64,000 bases of DNA from Isoetes taiwanensis (GCA_021234155.1 JAJEKV010000010.1:8688815-8752814); one strand, 5' to 3'; positions 11,290-24,105 are shown, counted from the stretch's first letter. Translations and numbers: made by a program. The notes: generated by a model from the sequence alone, not told the origin.

Positions 11290-12240
11290 AATAGGCAAGT
11301 AGGTAAATTTCTTTACTAGATCTTACTTACCTGTCTATTTTGAAGCATTAGAGAAATTATGGGGTCTTCAAAAGCCCCCCTAAGAAATTATAAATTGTTT
11401 TTATTGTATTTTTTGGTTACATATAATATGAGGCTATGGATCAATTTTTGGCATTAATAAGGCAAATCTATGATATATTTTCCAACCCCATGTCAAATTT
11501 CTTATTCCTTTTTATGCTTCCCTGCTGCCGTGGATGCCAAGTTCGTGTGGGTTAGCTGGAAAGATCTTTCCTTTTCGTGAACTGGAGCTCCATGGCCGTC
11601 TGCATTTGTTTACGATCCACTAACCCACTATAAACTAAAAATCGATGGCATACGAACTCAATAAAATCCGAGTGCTGCACCTCTTAGATCCAAAATCTGG
11701 TCGTGCATACCCACCTGATCCATCAGGGAACTCCTTCCTCCATCTGATCAGCTTTGATGTTTTCACATTTGAAATTCAAATTCAAATTCAAAATCAAATT
11801 CAAATTCAAATTCAAAAATTCAAACCTTGGGCCCTGATAAAAACCACGGGATCATGGCGAGGCGGGTTGTTCATAAAGCTGTTGCTTCCCTTTATTCGGA
11901 TCACAATTAACCTCCCATCAGTTGAGTATGCTCAAACCACAAACAAGCATAGGTTAATTACAGGGCATCTTGAAGATGAGAAGCATTGCGCAATTCTGGA
12001 GCAAAATGTGCAAATATTTGGGCAAGAGGAGAGATTTACACAAAGAATCCTATGACCAGACATCATCCAGATTTTAATTCGGTTGCCAGCTTAGTAAAGT
12101 TTGCTTATGAAGGTTGCTTATGAAGTTTGCTTATGCAAAACAGTGGCCAATTGTTGGCTGAAATTCACAGATTATTAATGTGCATGCATGCATGAGATGA
12201 AGAATTCTGTAATTTAGCAAGAACAGGCATGTCAATGGAA
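11290..12240. other. Non-coding, with a TTCAAA microsatellite
   Basis: Contains (TTCAAA)n with small variations at about 11771-11823 and a TGCATGCATGCATG run near 12180. No gene is recognised. Confidence 0.5.
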
Positions 12241-12419
12241 AGTGCATTGAAGGAAGGAAGAAAGGAAGGAAGGTACTTTTATCGTCCCACGAGGAGACCA
12301 ATCGGTCTATGGGACCCAATAAAAAACGCGACAAGCGGATTCTCGCCCGGATTAAAAACCCCCCGCCAGAAGGTTTTCGAGGAAAAACCGTGGCGACAAT
12401 CAACTCGCCGACAAAGCGT

Positions 12420-13346
12420 GCTAATCATATAAAAATGCGAGAAACATCCCAATATATACGGTCATGCACCACCCCGTAGTGCCTAGTCACGGACAGCAGA
12501 CGGGGGCAAATGTGACGCCGGGAGTCAGTACCTCTGGATGTATGACCCCGGGGCGCGTCCCGACGATGTGTTCATCGGCAAATGCAAGAACGCGTCCGGC
12601 CATTACTAAGGGGGGCGTATCCGCCCGGATCGACGGTTTCTTTCCGGGCAACTCTGGAAAGTGTGAGACTCATCCTCAATGGCACCCGTTTGTAAGAGCG
12701 GCGAGCGATCCCTGAGGCTCCCAATCCACCGCCCTGATCTCGATCACGAAGATGGGTGGGCACCTGTGCGAATGGAGGCAATGAGTCTGCTGCGCTTTTG
12801 GGGCGGTAGGGAACGCAGGTAGAGGCTGTGGGCCCGGAGGGCTCTTCTGGGGTTGATGTGCTCCTTGTAATGGGCCATTTGACCTGCTCTAGAACAGCGG
12901 GGGTCGAGCTTGCCAAGGAAACAAGCATCTAGGTACTCCGTAGTGTCATCCCGCGATCGACATTTGCTGTTATTTATCGGTGCTCCCCGCATCGTTCCAG
13001 CCCGAACCACCGATCTCTTACCCCTCCAACGGGCCCTAAGCTTCGCTGCGGACTCATGGCCACACGGTGTAAAGCCCCAGTCGGGGAGCCGAGCATCACC
13101 CATAGTAACCACTTTACCGAAAGCAGGCGATGTGTCTATCAAGGGTGCCCGTGAGCGGTAAGAATCCATTTCTGCGTGAGAATCGATAGGGGGTGAAGGT
13201 TTCACCCTGCGCGCGTGCCAAAATGCCTTACGCACTGCTCCAAAAGTCATTCGAATTAAGCCAAAGAGGCAGTAGGGCCCCAAACCGACCCGCATGGAAG
13301 GGACGATTTCGACCGGTGGGGAACAGATGTGGCCCGATGGCCCCAA
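12420..13346 (-). pseudogene. LINE C-terminal region and 3' untranslated region
   Basis: An open stretch of 200 codons (13346-12744) runs through HCGHESA-like and RSRDDTTEYLDACFLGKLD sequence, resembling the C-terminal Cys/His region of LINE ORF2. Below 12740 the sequence matches the interior of the truncated copies at 43.1 and 43.85 kb ('cctcaatggc' region), which ties all copies to one family. Confidence 0.5.
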
Positions 13347-13454
13347 TCATATAGCCCTGGGGTTTGTTGTTTTGCATGGCATAAAGCGCTCGGCTTCTTG
13401 TCACCAAGAAGCGGATAGACGCCCCAATGAGGCGAGGAGGGGAACTCCACCCCT

Positions 13455-14320
13455 AGGTACTTAGGGTGGGCGGGCGTCCACGTCGCCCCCGATATGTGGA
13501 GTGCGGGGAGGCATGGGGTGACGTGGAAGAGGATATGAGAACCACCTGGTCTTGGCGGATTGACGCCAAGATGTCAGAAAGCGACAAAATGTGTCTAGGG
13601 CATCCGGTGAGACCGCATAGCAGGGTGTGGGCGGTGCCAACATCGCCCGCATAGATGAGCTGGCGGATGACACGGTGCACCAAAAAGGCGTATGCCATCC
13701 CCCATGCTCGAAGCCGTGGCTCTAATCGATCAATGTAGAGGCCAAAAGTGTTGGCGAGAGGGGCAACCTGCCGGACCGATACTCTTGGTGAATGCTTGGC
13801 CCGTCGGCGCATCCTGCCAAAAACAACCGTCATACAACTGTATATGGCATTCTCGCGACAAAGCGCGGGAGCCCGATTGGCCTTGATCTAGCCTACGCCT
13901 TTTCCCGGGGACCGTATCAAAAGCCTTTGCGAAGTCCACAAGCGGCAATACAAGTCCGTCGATGATTCCCATCTTCAATCGCCCGGCGTAAAGATATGGT
14001 TAATCGTTGAGTGGCGGGTCGAAAAGCCCACTTTGTGTGAGGGCTCGCACATCTGGCCGCCTCTCCGCCCGGGGGCTTCAACTGCTGCTCGAGAATGCCG
14101 CCAACGGTTTGTAAATCTTGAATCGACCATGATCGTCCGTAATTGGTCGGCCCAAAGGTGGGTCGCCCATACTTTGTGAATGGGAACAACCCCACGCTTG
14201 TGGTCCATTGCCTGGGAAACCCTCCGCAATGCTGTTGAGCAATTAGTGAGGACCCGGCACCAAGCGTACGCCCCGCCCACTTGAGGTAACTTCGGCACGC
14301 ATACCATCGAGGTCACTGCC
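13455..14320 (-). pseudogene. LINE reverse transcriptase domain
   Basis: Motif A is seen as LVDFAKAFDTV near 13930. Before it comes an HKVGFSTRHSTINHIF block (about 14010), the usual pre-A motif. Motif B is SVRQ...LFGLYIDRLE near 13760, with the GCPLSPT core garbled by indels. Motif C is read as LIYAGDVG at 13642-13653, where YADD is expected, so one catalytic Asp position reads Gly. The parts lie in three frames. The copy is dead as sequenced. Confidence 0.8.
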
Positions 14321-15226
14321 TTCCCATTAGCTAGCCGTTGCGGGCCCTCCTCAACATCCCTCGTCCACGAGAACCAATGGGGGCCATCTGTGGGGGTATA
14401 TGCACGCGTCCACTGGCCGGGTCATAGAGCCGCCAATCTTTATTCCCACCGGGTGTGATGTGGAGGTCCCCAAGGGTCGGGCTGGCCTTGAAGCACTCTG
14501 GCATAAAAGGTTCGAGGATGAGTGTCAGCGGGCGAACATCTCCCCACGATGCTTGGCAAGGTCGTACCGCCTTTGTGTCCTTTCGCCCGGATGGGCGCTG
14601 ATGCGGTGGTGGCCCGCGTTTCTGCACGGATCCGTATAGCCGGGCTGCCGCTATTCTTCTGATCCGCATCAAACCATCGATTCTGTGAGGAATATTGCAC
14701 CCCATGGCGGCGACAGATACGCCTAAAGCATTCCGTCCATTTGCATCGTAATAGCGAAGTCAATTGCTACATCGCCTTTGCTCTAGTGTGAGGTCTGCAA
14801 TGCGGGAGAGCGTCCATGAGCATCTGGCGTGAGTCCTCGCCGCTCATAATCGAGTCTCAACCGAGGGACGGCGGGGGGCTGGCATAGTGGGGGATTCGCC
14901 AAACCAGCGTCCAAATAAAGTGGGGAGGTGATCTCGAAGCCTCCTCATCCCGGAAGCTATCTGTGCCCACCAGGAAGCCGGGATGAGATGCATATCTTGC
15001 GCAACTACAAGCACATAGTCCACCACACTAGACCCTCCCCACATTGTCACATCGCATGTGCACTTGGTGAATCGGGCCACCTTGTGAAAGGCCATTGCAA
15101 ATTATCAAGTCAAAATGCCACATAAGAGCAACCGTCGCCAAAGCGAAAGTGACCGAGTACGTCATCCGACCCGCGGCGTGGCGGGGGTAATCAAGGGGTA
15201 GGTGGGGACATCGTCGGCCCGAGGGG

Positions 15227-15760
15227 TCAAGTCGCATGGGCTGCTCTACTCCTGTCCGGGTGCATTGAAATCTCCAAGAAGGACGACCCTACCCAACTGG
15301 CCGATCGCTGTATGTCATCATATAGATCGACATATCGGGTCCATCCTATCCGCATGACGGTGCTCGCGATAGAAGGTGTCTTTGTCTGCGTGAGGGAAAT
15401 AACAGCGCGAGAAAAGAGGGTTGCCATCGGTATTATGCACACCAACCCGTGGTACCGGTTGTGTCCGGGTGTCTTCCTCGGGAGGGTAACCGAATGTGCC
15501 AAGGTTGTCCGGTAGTAGCAAGCCACCCCCCATGACCCCGCAGCTGTCTGTGTGTATTGAAGACCCAGAAATGTTGGTAACCCGGCAAATCGAGGTGCTT
15601 TCAGGCCCCGATGCTCCCCATGTCTCCATGAGGAAGATGAGATCCATACCGGGCCGCCACGGAAGTTCGACCGTCCCCTTTTGCCAAGGGAAGCCTCGAC
15701 AATTCCATGAGACCACCCCGAGGCACAATTCCTATTTGTCCGGCGGGGATGGTATCGCAC
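15227..15760 (-). pseudogene. LINE endonuclease domain (EEP/APE family)
   Basis: The frame 15728-15318 contains VSWNCRG near its start, the opening motif of LINE endonucleases, and LIFLMETW about 25 residues later, where the catalytic Glu lies. Later blocks (RCYFPHADKD) resemble the mid-domain. The frame changes at least twice. In life the domain would nick target DNA to prime reverse transcription. Confidence 0.7.
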
Positions 15761-16559
15761 CTGAAATGAGGGGAGGACGGAAGCGAGGTCGAGTGAGAAG
15801 TAGATGGAGCGGAGGCAAAGATGTGGTCGTGAGAGGGCGAGGCGAGGAGGGAGGAGTAGGAGCAGAGAAGGGGGGGCCGTGGGTAGTAGAAGCGTAGCGG
15901 GGCAGCGTCATTTGGGTTGGGGCTGGGGGGTCCCGCAGCAGTGAAGCATTTGTGTCGGAAAATGTGCATCCCCGCCGAACCAATCCTGCGGCACCCCGCT
16001 GGCGAATGCCTCGACCTCGACAAGGTCCACTCGCAGCGTGCCTCACATTTGCGGTGTGAGGTCCCGGTCCACGTCACCGGGGATGTCCCCTTCAACATCC
16101 GTACTGGCGAATATGGCATCACGCACTGCATCGAACCGCGGAATATGACAATGCGGTCAACGCCCGGTGGCGGAAACCCCATGCCGCTGCCGAGAAATGT
16201 GAATCGCCGGGAATGTCATCCGTCGGTGAATGTGTGTTAGGATGTGGTGGGCGACTCTCCCCTGCTCACCGGCATGCCTCGAACTACGTGATTGTGGCCT
16301 CGCTCTCACGAGTTCTGCTGAGGCCCGGGTCAAGGTGGGCGCAAGGGTAGGGTCCCTTTGGGGGGGTGGTGGTGGTGGCTGGGATGGCGGGAGGACCGGA
16401 GTGTGGCTGGGATGGCGTGGAGTGGGGCCGGAGAGCCGGGCAGCGAAGGCGGGGCGTACGCTGCGGTGAGGGCGGTGGGGGGATAGCCGAGCAGCGTTCG
16501 GCCCAATGAAGTCCGGGAGGACAGCTCTTGCGAGCCCGCTTTGCTGCTTGGCCATCTCA

Positions 16560-18915
16560 CACGACCGCTTCTGGAGAAAGAGAAGACAATCACAAAATTA
16601 AGAAATGACATATTACAGCTTGAAGGTAACAAAATGCTTGCTAATTGTGTGCTGAAATTGACACGATGAGAATCTAAGGCAGAGAATAATCGTACAAATG
16701 ACTTGAAGAGAAAACTTGTATGTGCTAAGAAGAGATTGGCCCAGATGAAGAGGACCTCTCTTGGATGACGAGAAAGGAAGAAAGAAAAAAAAATCAATTG
16801 AGAACTTGAATATGAGGAGTGGTGCTGCCAAGAGAAGAATTTATGCAATCAAGAATGTGTTAAACACAAAGAAGCCACACAATGACCAGCAGGTTGTCAG
16901 GAAAAATGTAGGACAGATTGTTAAAACAATTGCTAACAATGATGAGATAATTTCCTTGCTTAATGACCCTTCAAGCATTGGCCTTAGGAAAAGAGTGCTT
17001 GAACATATAATTGGCGAGATATACTCTTAACTTGATGCATCCAAAGTTCAAGAGGTTTGTGATACTGCTGGGATCAGTAGGCGGGCTACAAGTTGTTGTT
17101 CAAGCCATTTTATGATGCTTTGAAGTCATTGAGCACAAAGAAAATTGTCATCCCTAGATCCTACATCTTAGAGCTAATCAAAAGGAGAAAAAACATTTCA
17201 ATAAGTGAAATCTTAGGAAGATGCATTCTCTGGAATGTAGTTTTCCTGTTGCAGCTTCCGTTACAGTTGAGAATAGGGCGCCAAAAAAACTAGAAAAGAT
17301 CCCAAAAAAGGCTCAAAAAGTAATGAAAGACATATTCTTGGATTGCATGCCAAAAATAACATACGGTTTGAATTGGATAAGATTTTAAGTTTTATGGTTG
17401 TTTATTATAATATGCAGGAACCAGAGATGAATGGGCAGCTCAAAATTTGCTTGAAGCTGGATGAGATAGAATAGAATAGAATAGAATAGGTTTTTAGCGT
17501 CCACGGAGACCAATTGGCCTATGGGACCCAAACACAGAATAAAGTACGAGAGAGTATCCTTAACTCTGATGAACAGGACATTCACAAGTAATTATGATGA
17601 GAAAAGGAACAAGAAGAAGAAAATTAGGGATTCAGATTAGTTTTCTGTGCAATCAGAAGATCATACTTGGTGGTTGGGCATGTTCCAGGTTCAGAAAGAG
17701 AACTACAATGTTTTGAAATGGGTTTTTGATCAGACATACATCCCAAGGCTGCTAGATATGTGTGACAATGGCGAGAAATTAAGTGTTACAGGCCACGGTT
17801 CCTTTATTGTTAATTTCCATTTGGCATGTGACTTGAAGACAGAAAAGGCCATGTATAACATAAGTTCTTCAGGTGCCAAAACCACAAGGAATTGTATTCA
17901 TTGCTGCTACACATTCAAGGAGAAGAAGAAGAAACAAAGGGTCCAAGATCACACTTGAGTGTGATCAGAACATGCCTCCTGATCGTCACTTGAAAGATGA
18001 CACCTTTGATCCAGTACTCCCAATACCACTAAAAAGAGTGCACATTTGCACTCTTCATGCACTTGTCAGGATTATGGAAAAGATGACACATCACTCTGAG
18101 TGTTTTATATGGAACATCCGAGGGGAGAAGAAGAGGGAAGATGGCATTGAGCTGGTTGAAAAGGTATTGTACGAGGCAGGCTTGCATAGTGGATGTGTCA
18201 AACTAGAACAAGACCACAAGAAGTCGGGTAATGGAAAAGATGCCTCAATCTCAGCCAAGGTATCCATTGGTGGAGTTAGAGCTAAGCATTTCTTGAGCAG
18301 GTCTGAGAATGCTAAGGGCGGTGTTTATGAATTTGGGAGGAAATTTGTTGAGGCTGAAAGGGATAGGACAGATGGCATGAATGGCACTGTGAGAAAAGTG
18401 ACTGCATGGAATGCACTGTCAAATTTGAACAGCCTTTTTCAAAAGGCATATTTAACTGAGGTTGAAATAGCCAGGTTTAGAGTGGTGGTTAGGGAGTTTA
18501 CATATACATATATATTGGCGGGGGTGAGACACAGGCCACTCATTACATCCACATCATATATGCTCATAAGCCTTGGTTTGCTCAGAAGTATGTAAGCTTA
18601 TCAATTTGGAACATGCAAGGTATGGAGAAGTCCCACAAGCAGGCCAAGGTTGCAATTAACTGGAAGACTCAGCGTGGAAGGTCATATTCTTTGTCAAATC
18701 CACTCATACAGATGGCACAATGGTTCTACAAGAGAGTAATTTCTCGTCGTGAAGAGAATGTGGCGAGACGGGCTGCTCCACAATTGCATAAGGCATTGGC
18801 TGAGGCCTCAAATAAAAGAAAAGGAGAGGCTTGGAAAAGTCTGCTAGCAAGGGCTTGTCAGCATGGAGGCAGAAGAGGCAAAGAATTGGTAGTAGATATT
18901 GCTCTTGAAATTTGA
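16560..18915 (+). pseudogene. Decayed transposase-like gene with N-terminal coiled coil
   Basis: From 16574 a heptad-like Lys/Glu stretch (TITKLRNDILQLEGNK) with one stop suggests a coiled coil. It leads into a 17.0-kb segment (GQIVKTIANNDEIISLL). After a LINE insertion at 17467 the protein resumes. It contains a Cys/His cluster (NCIHCCYTF), then PDRHLKDDTFDPVLPIPL and HICTLHALVRIMEKM. After a frameshift near 18540 it reads HYIHIIYAHKPWFAQKY, QGMEKSHKQAK and RACQHGGRRGKEL, ending at 18915. At least three frameshifts are needed. The pattern HxxYxH...SIWNxQGxEKSH is one I associate with uncharacterised transposase-like plant and animal proteins, but I cannot name the superfamily. Inference: remnant of a DNA transposon. 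Confidence 0.55.
17467..17535 (-). mobile_element. Very short LINE 3' end inserted in the transposase-like gene
   Basis: A (tagaa)n tail at about 17467-17489 is followed by 'agcgtccacggagaccaat' and 'gggaccc'. It interrupts the coding blocks on either side. A weak GATGAG/GATGAA pair could be the target duplication. Confidence 0.85.
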
Positions 18916-19019
18916 TGAAAGACAACTTGTAGATCATGTGTTAAAAATCAACTTGTAGATCATGTGTATAGTTCAATTTCATTCAGCTGTCTTAGTACAG
19001 TTTGCAGCATACTTATTAC

Positions 19020-19187
19020 TGCCAAGGTTTTCCCCCAAAAACCCTTCAGGGCAAGGTTTTTTTAATTCTGATAGTAATACGCTTGCTGCTCTTTGCGGAT
19101 GTTAAAATATACTGCCTTCCTTCTTTATTTAGATCCCATAGGCCAATTAGTCTCCTTGGACGATAAAAGTATATTCTATTCTATTCT
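19020..19187 (+). mobile_element. LINE 3' end in plus orientation
   Basis: The core appears as 'ccataggccaattagtctcc' then 'ggacgataaaag', ending in (ttcta)n at 19165-19187. Just upstream, 'ggttttcccccaaaaaccc' matches the segment next to the core in the other copies. It is the only plus-strand copy of the seven. Confidence 0.85.
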
Positions 19188-19189
19188 TA

Positions 19190-20380
19190 TAATTTAATTC
19201 TATAACACTGCTCTAATTGGGTGTTGGTGTTATTTTACTGAACTTCAATTAAAAAACAAATTCTAATAAAAAGCCCAAAGTGCCCAACTAAACAAGCCCA
19301 TGAAAAAGTTTCCTCATGGTAAGTCTCTTTCTACGCTCTATTTCAGTCATGTTCTGATATGAAAAATGCCTTGATGGTATGTTATTTTTATAGGAATTGA
19401 TTTTTCTCCACTCTTTATGATATCTTTCCTAGATGATCCACATTGGGTGGATCTGCAAGGAATGCCTTCATGATGACAGTACCTATGCAACAATGAAGAA
19501 AAACCATTCAAGAAAATCTGTAACAAACAAATGAATAACCAATTTTTAATGTCATAATTCTTACCATACTATTGCTTTCCATCGTTAATTGCTATTGTGG
19601 ATTCTTGGGAGGGGTGTTTTGTGCCTCAGAATCATCAATCTTGTTTCTTTATGTCCAAATTCTAGAGCTTGGACCCCCTACCATGTTGCCCTTTTCCTTG
19701 CATTCTTCAACTTGACTTGCAGAGGTAGAAGCCAGTCTTAGTGTTGTTCGATGGCCAGTTAGTGGTAATATCCAGAAATCTATTATAACCCAAAACAAAG
19801 TTTAAACCAAAATGCACTTTGAAAAAAAATCTTTAAAAATTTCTTTAAAATTCGTCAAAAAATGTTCGAGTGACAAGTCTAACAATTTGAACATTTTAGG
19901 TACAAAATTTTAGCTTGTAATTGAACTTAGCTTATGGACAAAATTACCCTTTTTAGTCTTCTGGTTTGGTATGAAAAATAGTAAAAATCTGGAAAAAAAG
20001 AAAATAGAGACAAAAAGGTATTGTATTCAAAGTTTCCAAAATCACTATAAAATTATGAACAAAATTGTCAAAAATACAACACATTTTGACATTTCCTTAG
20101 CACTGACGTTTTTGATATGTATATATATACCTTATTGGACAAACTTACATTTTGCAGCTAAATTAGGATGCATCTCATCTTCTGACTCGTTGAGACCATG
20201 ATCATCAGAGTTATTCGTGTCCTCTGCCTCACTATCAAAACTGTATGTACTTGAACAATCTTTCTCTTCACCGTCTACTAATGAAACTTCATCATCATCT
20301 TTGGCAAGTCTTTAAGGTGTTTTACCCAACCCAAATGCCGACCTTAGTAATGTTTGAGTCACGACATACGACTTGATGGC
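19190..20380. other. AT-rich DNA without a recognised gene
   Basis: No domain or spliced frame could be supported. Runs of A and T are frequent. Confidence 0.4.
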
Positions 20381-20384
20381 AGCA

Positions 20385-20840
20385 ATTAGAATGAAGTATA
20401 TGCGTGCACCTTCACTCCATCAAGATCTATGGTGCCAATGTTTACTTTAGCCTTTGCTCTCTTTCCGTGAGCAGCTTTGCACCACTCCCGATTGTTCTCA
20501 TCCAGTGCACTCTTAGTTGTGTAGAAGATTCCATCCTCTCATTTTACATCCAATATTTTAGCTAATTAGTATAGTTTCCCAGTATCATCATCATCATCAA
20601 CCGGGAGAGCAACAAGCATTTCCTTTCTGAGTCTCAAAGACGGATCCAGAAACCCTGTTGGGTCGTGCATCTAGGACCCATGTAAATTGCTCTATCATCT
20701 TCATTCTGAGCTAGGCACCAATTGCACTTGTTCCGCTTAATTCTCAACTTGTACATACACATTTTGCCTAGTTGGCCAGTTGAAGATAATAGGTTTTCAA
20801 CCTTGTGCCATGGCATGTAACAGCTCATGTTGTTGAGCAA
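20385..20840 (-). pseudogene. Decayed minus-strand coding region, family unknown
   Basis: The frame 20840-20634 reads WHKVENLLSSTGQLGKMCMY and contains a Cys pair (NKCNWC). Almost continuous sequence follows (RLRKEMLVALPVDDDDDTGK, then EDGIFYTTKSALDENNREW and KVNIGTIDLDGVKVHAYTSF), interrupted by at least two stops. The Asp run and basic blocks suggest a nuclear protein, possibly transposon-encoded. No family is recognised. Confidence 0.35.
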
Positions 20841-20923
20841 AAACTGAGGCCACCATAAGCAGGTAGAAACAACTGGCTACTACCCATATAGAATAAATTG
20901 GTGTAGTTTGGCCTGGCTTTTTT

Positions 20924-20991
20924 GGGTTGCCCCTAGGGGGGCAAACCCTCGGTCATGTGGGTTTCTGGCATATTCTAAGTATATGCCAGAA
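20924..20991. repeat. Two adjacent hairpins
   Basis: The first (20924-20948) is GGGTTGC...GCAAACCC around CCCTAGGGGG. The second (20963-20991) has perfect 11-base arms, TTCTGGCATAT and ATATGCCAGAA, with a 7-base loop. A near copy of the first hairpin recurs at 24081-24105. Confidence 0.8.
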
Positions 20992-20999
20992 TATACCTA

Positions 21000-23900
21000 A
21001 GATATGCCCGCGGATCGCTAAAACCTTCGTTCCCTGTAGAATTGGCGGTCACTTCGTTTGTGGGTGTGGGACGTTTGAATCGGATAAGCTGGCTAAGACA
21101 AACAGAGCATAGGGCTATGGCACGGTCGCGATTTGTAATGCTTCCGAGCAAATATTCGAGCGCATGAATGGAAGGAGGGCTTGCAAGCAGGGCGCATGAA
21201 GCTATTTTTCTTGATCGTGCTTCTGTTCGTCTAGAAAACTTCAAAAATCTGTAAGTTACATTCAATATCCTTATGCTTTTGCAGATTTTTGAGTTTTAAA
21301 CACTTTTTCATATATGATATTGCATGAAGCTGCAAATGAAATTCGTGATGTGCAATATTTTCCTGAATACAAAATTTGTATATTCAACATTTTATGTTCT
21401 CTCCTTGTGTTTTTGGTAGGTATGAAGAAGATGACACAACAAACCACGGTGTTCATGTAGCAAATCCACCCCCAAAGAAAGGGGTGGCTTCACAGAGTAG
21501 AAGGTACGTTATGCAGAAATTTGGGTTTTTCTTCTTACACAAAATGCTTTTCGATTGCATTCACATATTTTTTCATTTGGTATTAAATCAGGTCTGCTCC
21601 AAGTTCTCCATCTAGCTCTTTTCTAAGTCATCTCCTTCAAGGTCGGAATCCCAATCGCTTTCGATCTAAACATCTTCAATGTGCGTGCCATCTGTTGTGT
21701 GATGCATCTTGGCCTGGAGCAGACAAGTGTCCCGGACTTAAAACTAGAGGCAAGGATAAAGAAAATAGCAAAAATCGGGGCAAATGGCCGGAGGCAAGGT
21801 AAAGGATGATAATTGGCACAAACCCGATGATGATAGGAGGAGACATCAACAATAATGGCGATAGGGAAGATAGTAGTCTTTGCTAGCACAAGTGGAGCCC
21901 CTCCCCTAGACCTTCAAAACCCGGTCTGCTACCCCAAGCCCCTCAGGTACCTAGCCCCGTAGCTCGGTCGGGGAGGAGCTCCAGTTGCATGGCAGATTGA
22001 GCTTATCCATGATCAGATTGAGCTTATCCATGATAGAAAGGAGCTCCAAAGAAGCGTAAGTTCTATGAAAAAGAGCTCCAAGAGGAGCATAAGTCCCATC
22101 AGCATTTGCTTGAGCAGAATGAGTGTCTTCAAGTAAGCATCTGATCGTCCTTTCTCAAATTTCAATTGGTTAGTTTGAAATTTCTTGCTCTTGTGTGAAT
22201 TATCATTTCCTTCAGTTAGAGTGTCTTTTGTAAGATGCCAAGATCTAAATGTTAGATATTTATAGCTCCAGTGCAGATCAGGGCAGTGGCATAACTTGCT
22301 ATACCATGCTTTTGTAGCTAATTTGCAATGTTTTCTCTGTTAGTGGTGAATGAAGATTTTATACTATGAGAAATGTGTTAATAGTTATAATACAGATTGT
22401 ATGAAATGCCAAGATTATATGCTTGTGATCTTACATTTAAAACCTTGTTTCATACATCAGCTGTAGTTATCCTGTTAATGCAGCCACTTTGGTATTGCTA
22501 TGATCTATACTCAAGTTTGAACATAGCCATCGATGATTGTTTACGGAATTACAAGTAAGCATGAGCGTTATGAAAAGCCAGCGTTGTATTGCAGTATAAG
22601 TGTAAATATTTTTTTGTTCTTTCCATTACATTCATTCCATTTCTAATTTATTGCAAGCACATGGGCGATCCGTGATTGGACATTGGTAATGTCGCACTTG
22701 CTCTTATTTGCATAAACATATGCCATAAGAACGGGACTAACACGTCTATTTCTCTTCGCAGAATTTAAATGCAGGGGTTGAGGCTGCATTTGATATTTAG
22801 CACAAATTTTAATTACAACAAGTAAACATATTAATGCATACAAATAGTAAGGGCTTCTATTCTGACATGAAGGATCTAGTTAATAATTATAGAATCTATT
22901 CTAGATTTAACATTTAAGTATTAGCGGGAAGGGGTGCATAATGTCTCGCTTTTACTGAGCGGTTTCAAATAATATGCCAATGTGCTTGGCTGTTATTTTT
23001 GCTGATTGAGTATCGATCTTCTTACCTCAAAGTTTAGATACATGGAACCTGTTTGAGCTGTACATGCCAAACCTTCATGAAGATCTTAGTTGATTCTTTC
23101 ATCGACCGCATTGCAAAATCTTCATTTCTTCTTAACTTGCTAGAGCTAGCCCGATTTCGCGAGAAGATGACCTAAACGTAATGAATCGAGGAATCTGTTG
23201 TGGAATTGACATATTTGGCATGTGGACCATCCGGCTTGCTTGAATCTATGTTTGAGCAAGCGATATAGACAAACACGGGTTCATGTAAGCATATTCAATG
23301 TCTGACAAATTACATATAAGCTACATTGTCTGCATTTTCTTTCATCTATTAGCTCCTCAAATCAATGTGTTTTCTAGAAGTTGTAATTCAAGATTTCAAT
23401 GTCTATATTCTTCATGTATGTCTCTAAATCATTTTTGTAAATGCCAAGTGTATTGAGAAACTAGATGGTGTGAATGGCGAAAAAAACTTGGCCGGTTTTC
23501 AAGAATGAATGATCTCCTCGCTTCCTAAACGCTCATTTGAAACAATATCAAAGTTATAGTATGATGTTCACGGTTTGAACAATATATAAATCATGTATCT
23601 AAATTTGCTATTGTAACAAAGCAATTAAAATGCTTATATTTGTATTCAGAACTTACACTAGTGCAAGGATGCATTCTATTTTGTTTAAGAATTCCTCTCT
23701 TAGGTCAATCCATGTAAACATACAAGCGTGCAATAGATACAAGCAAAAGTCGAGCAAAATTTGCAAGAGAATCTAAGCAAACTTTTACCAAATCTTGCAT
23801 CACAATTTTTAGATTGATTATGCCGTGAATTTGATGTTGTTCTTATTTTATGGCATATTAGTATAAACTTGCATTCTATATACGAGCCTTAAGTCAATCC

Positions 23901-24080
23901 ATGCAAAGCATGCAAGAGAAGCAAACTATACAAGAGAATCTAAGAACGCACTAAGCAAATCTTTGATCTTCTATCCATAATTTTTAGATTCACAACATGA
24001 CAAATTTAACATTATTTTTCTTTTATCTTGACCTAAACTTACATGCACTTATAGGAATTCTTTATAATTGAACGCGTTTT
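21000..24080. other. Long AT-rich stretch without a recognised gene
   Basis: Scattered short frames only. A fragment at 21420-21510 (YEEDDTTNHG) could be an old exon but has no partner. It is bounded on both sides by the same CCCTAGGG hairpin, so it could be the interior of an unrecognised element. Confidence 0.4.
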
Positions 24081-24105
24081 GGGTTGCCCCTAGGGAGGCA
24101 AACCC
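24081..24105. repeat. Second copy of the CCCTAGGG hairpin
   Basis: The sequence gggttgcccctagggaggca followed by aaccc matches 20924-20948 with one change, in the same orientation. Similar sequence also follows it (ctcg..tacatgggta). Confidence 0.8.

Larger units (their letters stand above)
12249..16560 (-). mobile_element. Near full-length APE-type LINE, degenerate (ORF1, endonuclease, RT, 3' tail)
   Basis: Read on the minus strand, the order is as follows. An ORF1-like region (about 16500-15900) has a likely CCHC knuckle near 16000 (CRRIGSAG then HKC). Next come an apurinic-type endonuclease, a reverse transcriptase, a C-terminal region and a 3' end at 12273-12320 with the shared family core. 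The tail is an irregular GGAAG run at 12249-12272. The element is clearly richer in G+C and CpG than its flanks. It is broken by many frameshifts, yet conserved motifs reappear in alternating frames. It abuts the transposase-like gene at 16560, probably having inserted into it. Confidence 0.8.
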
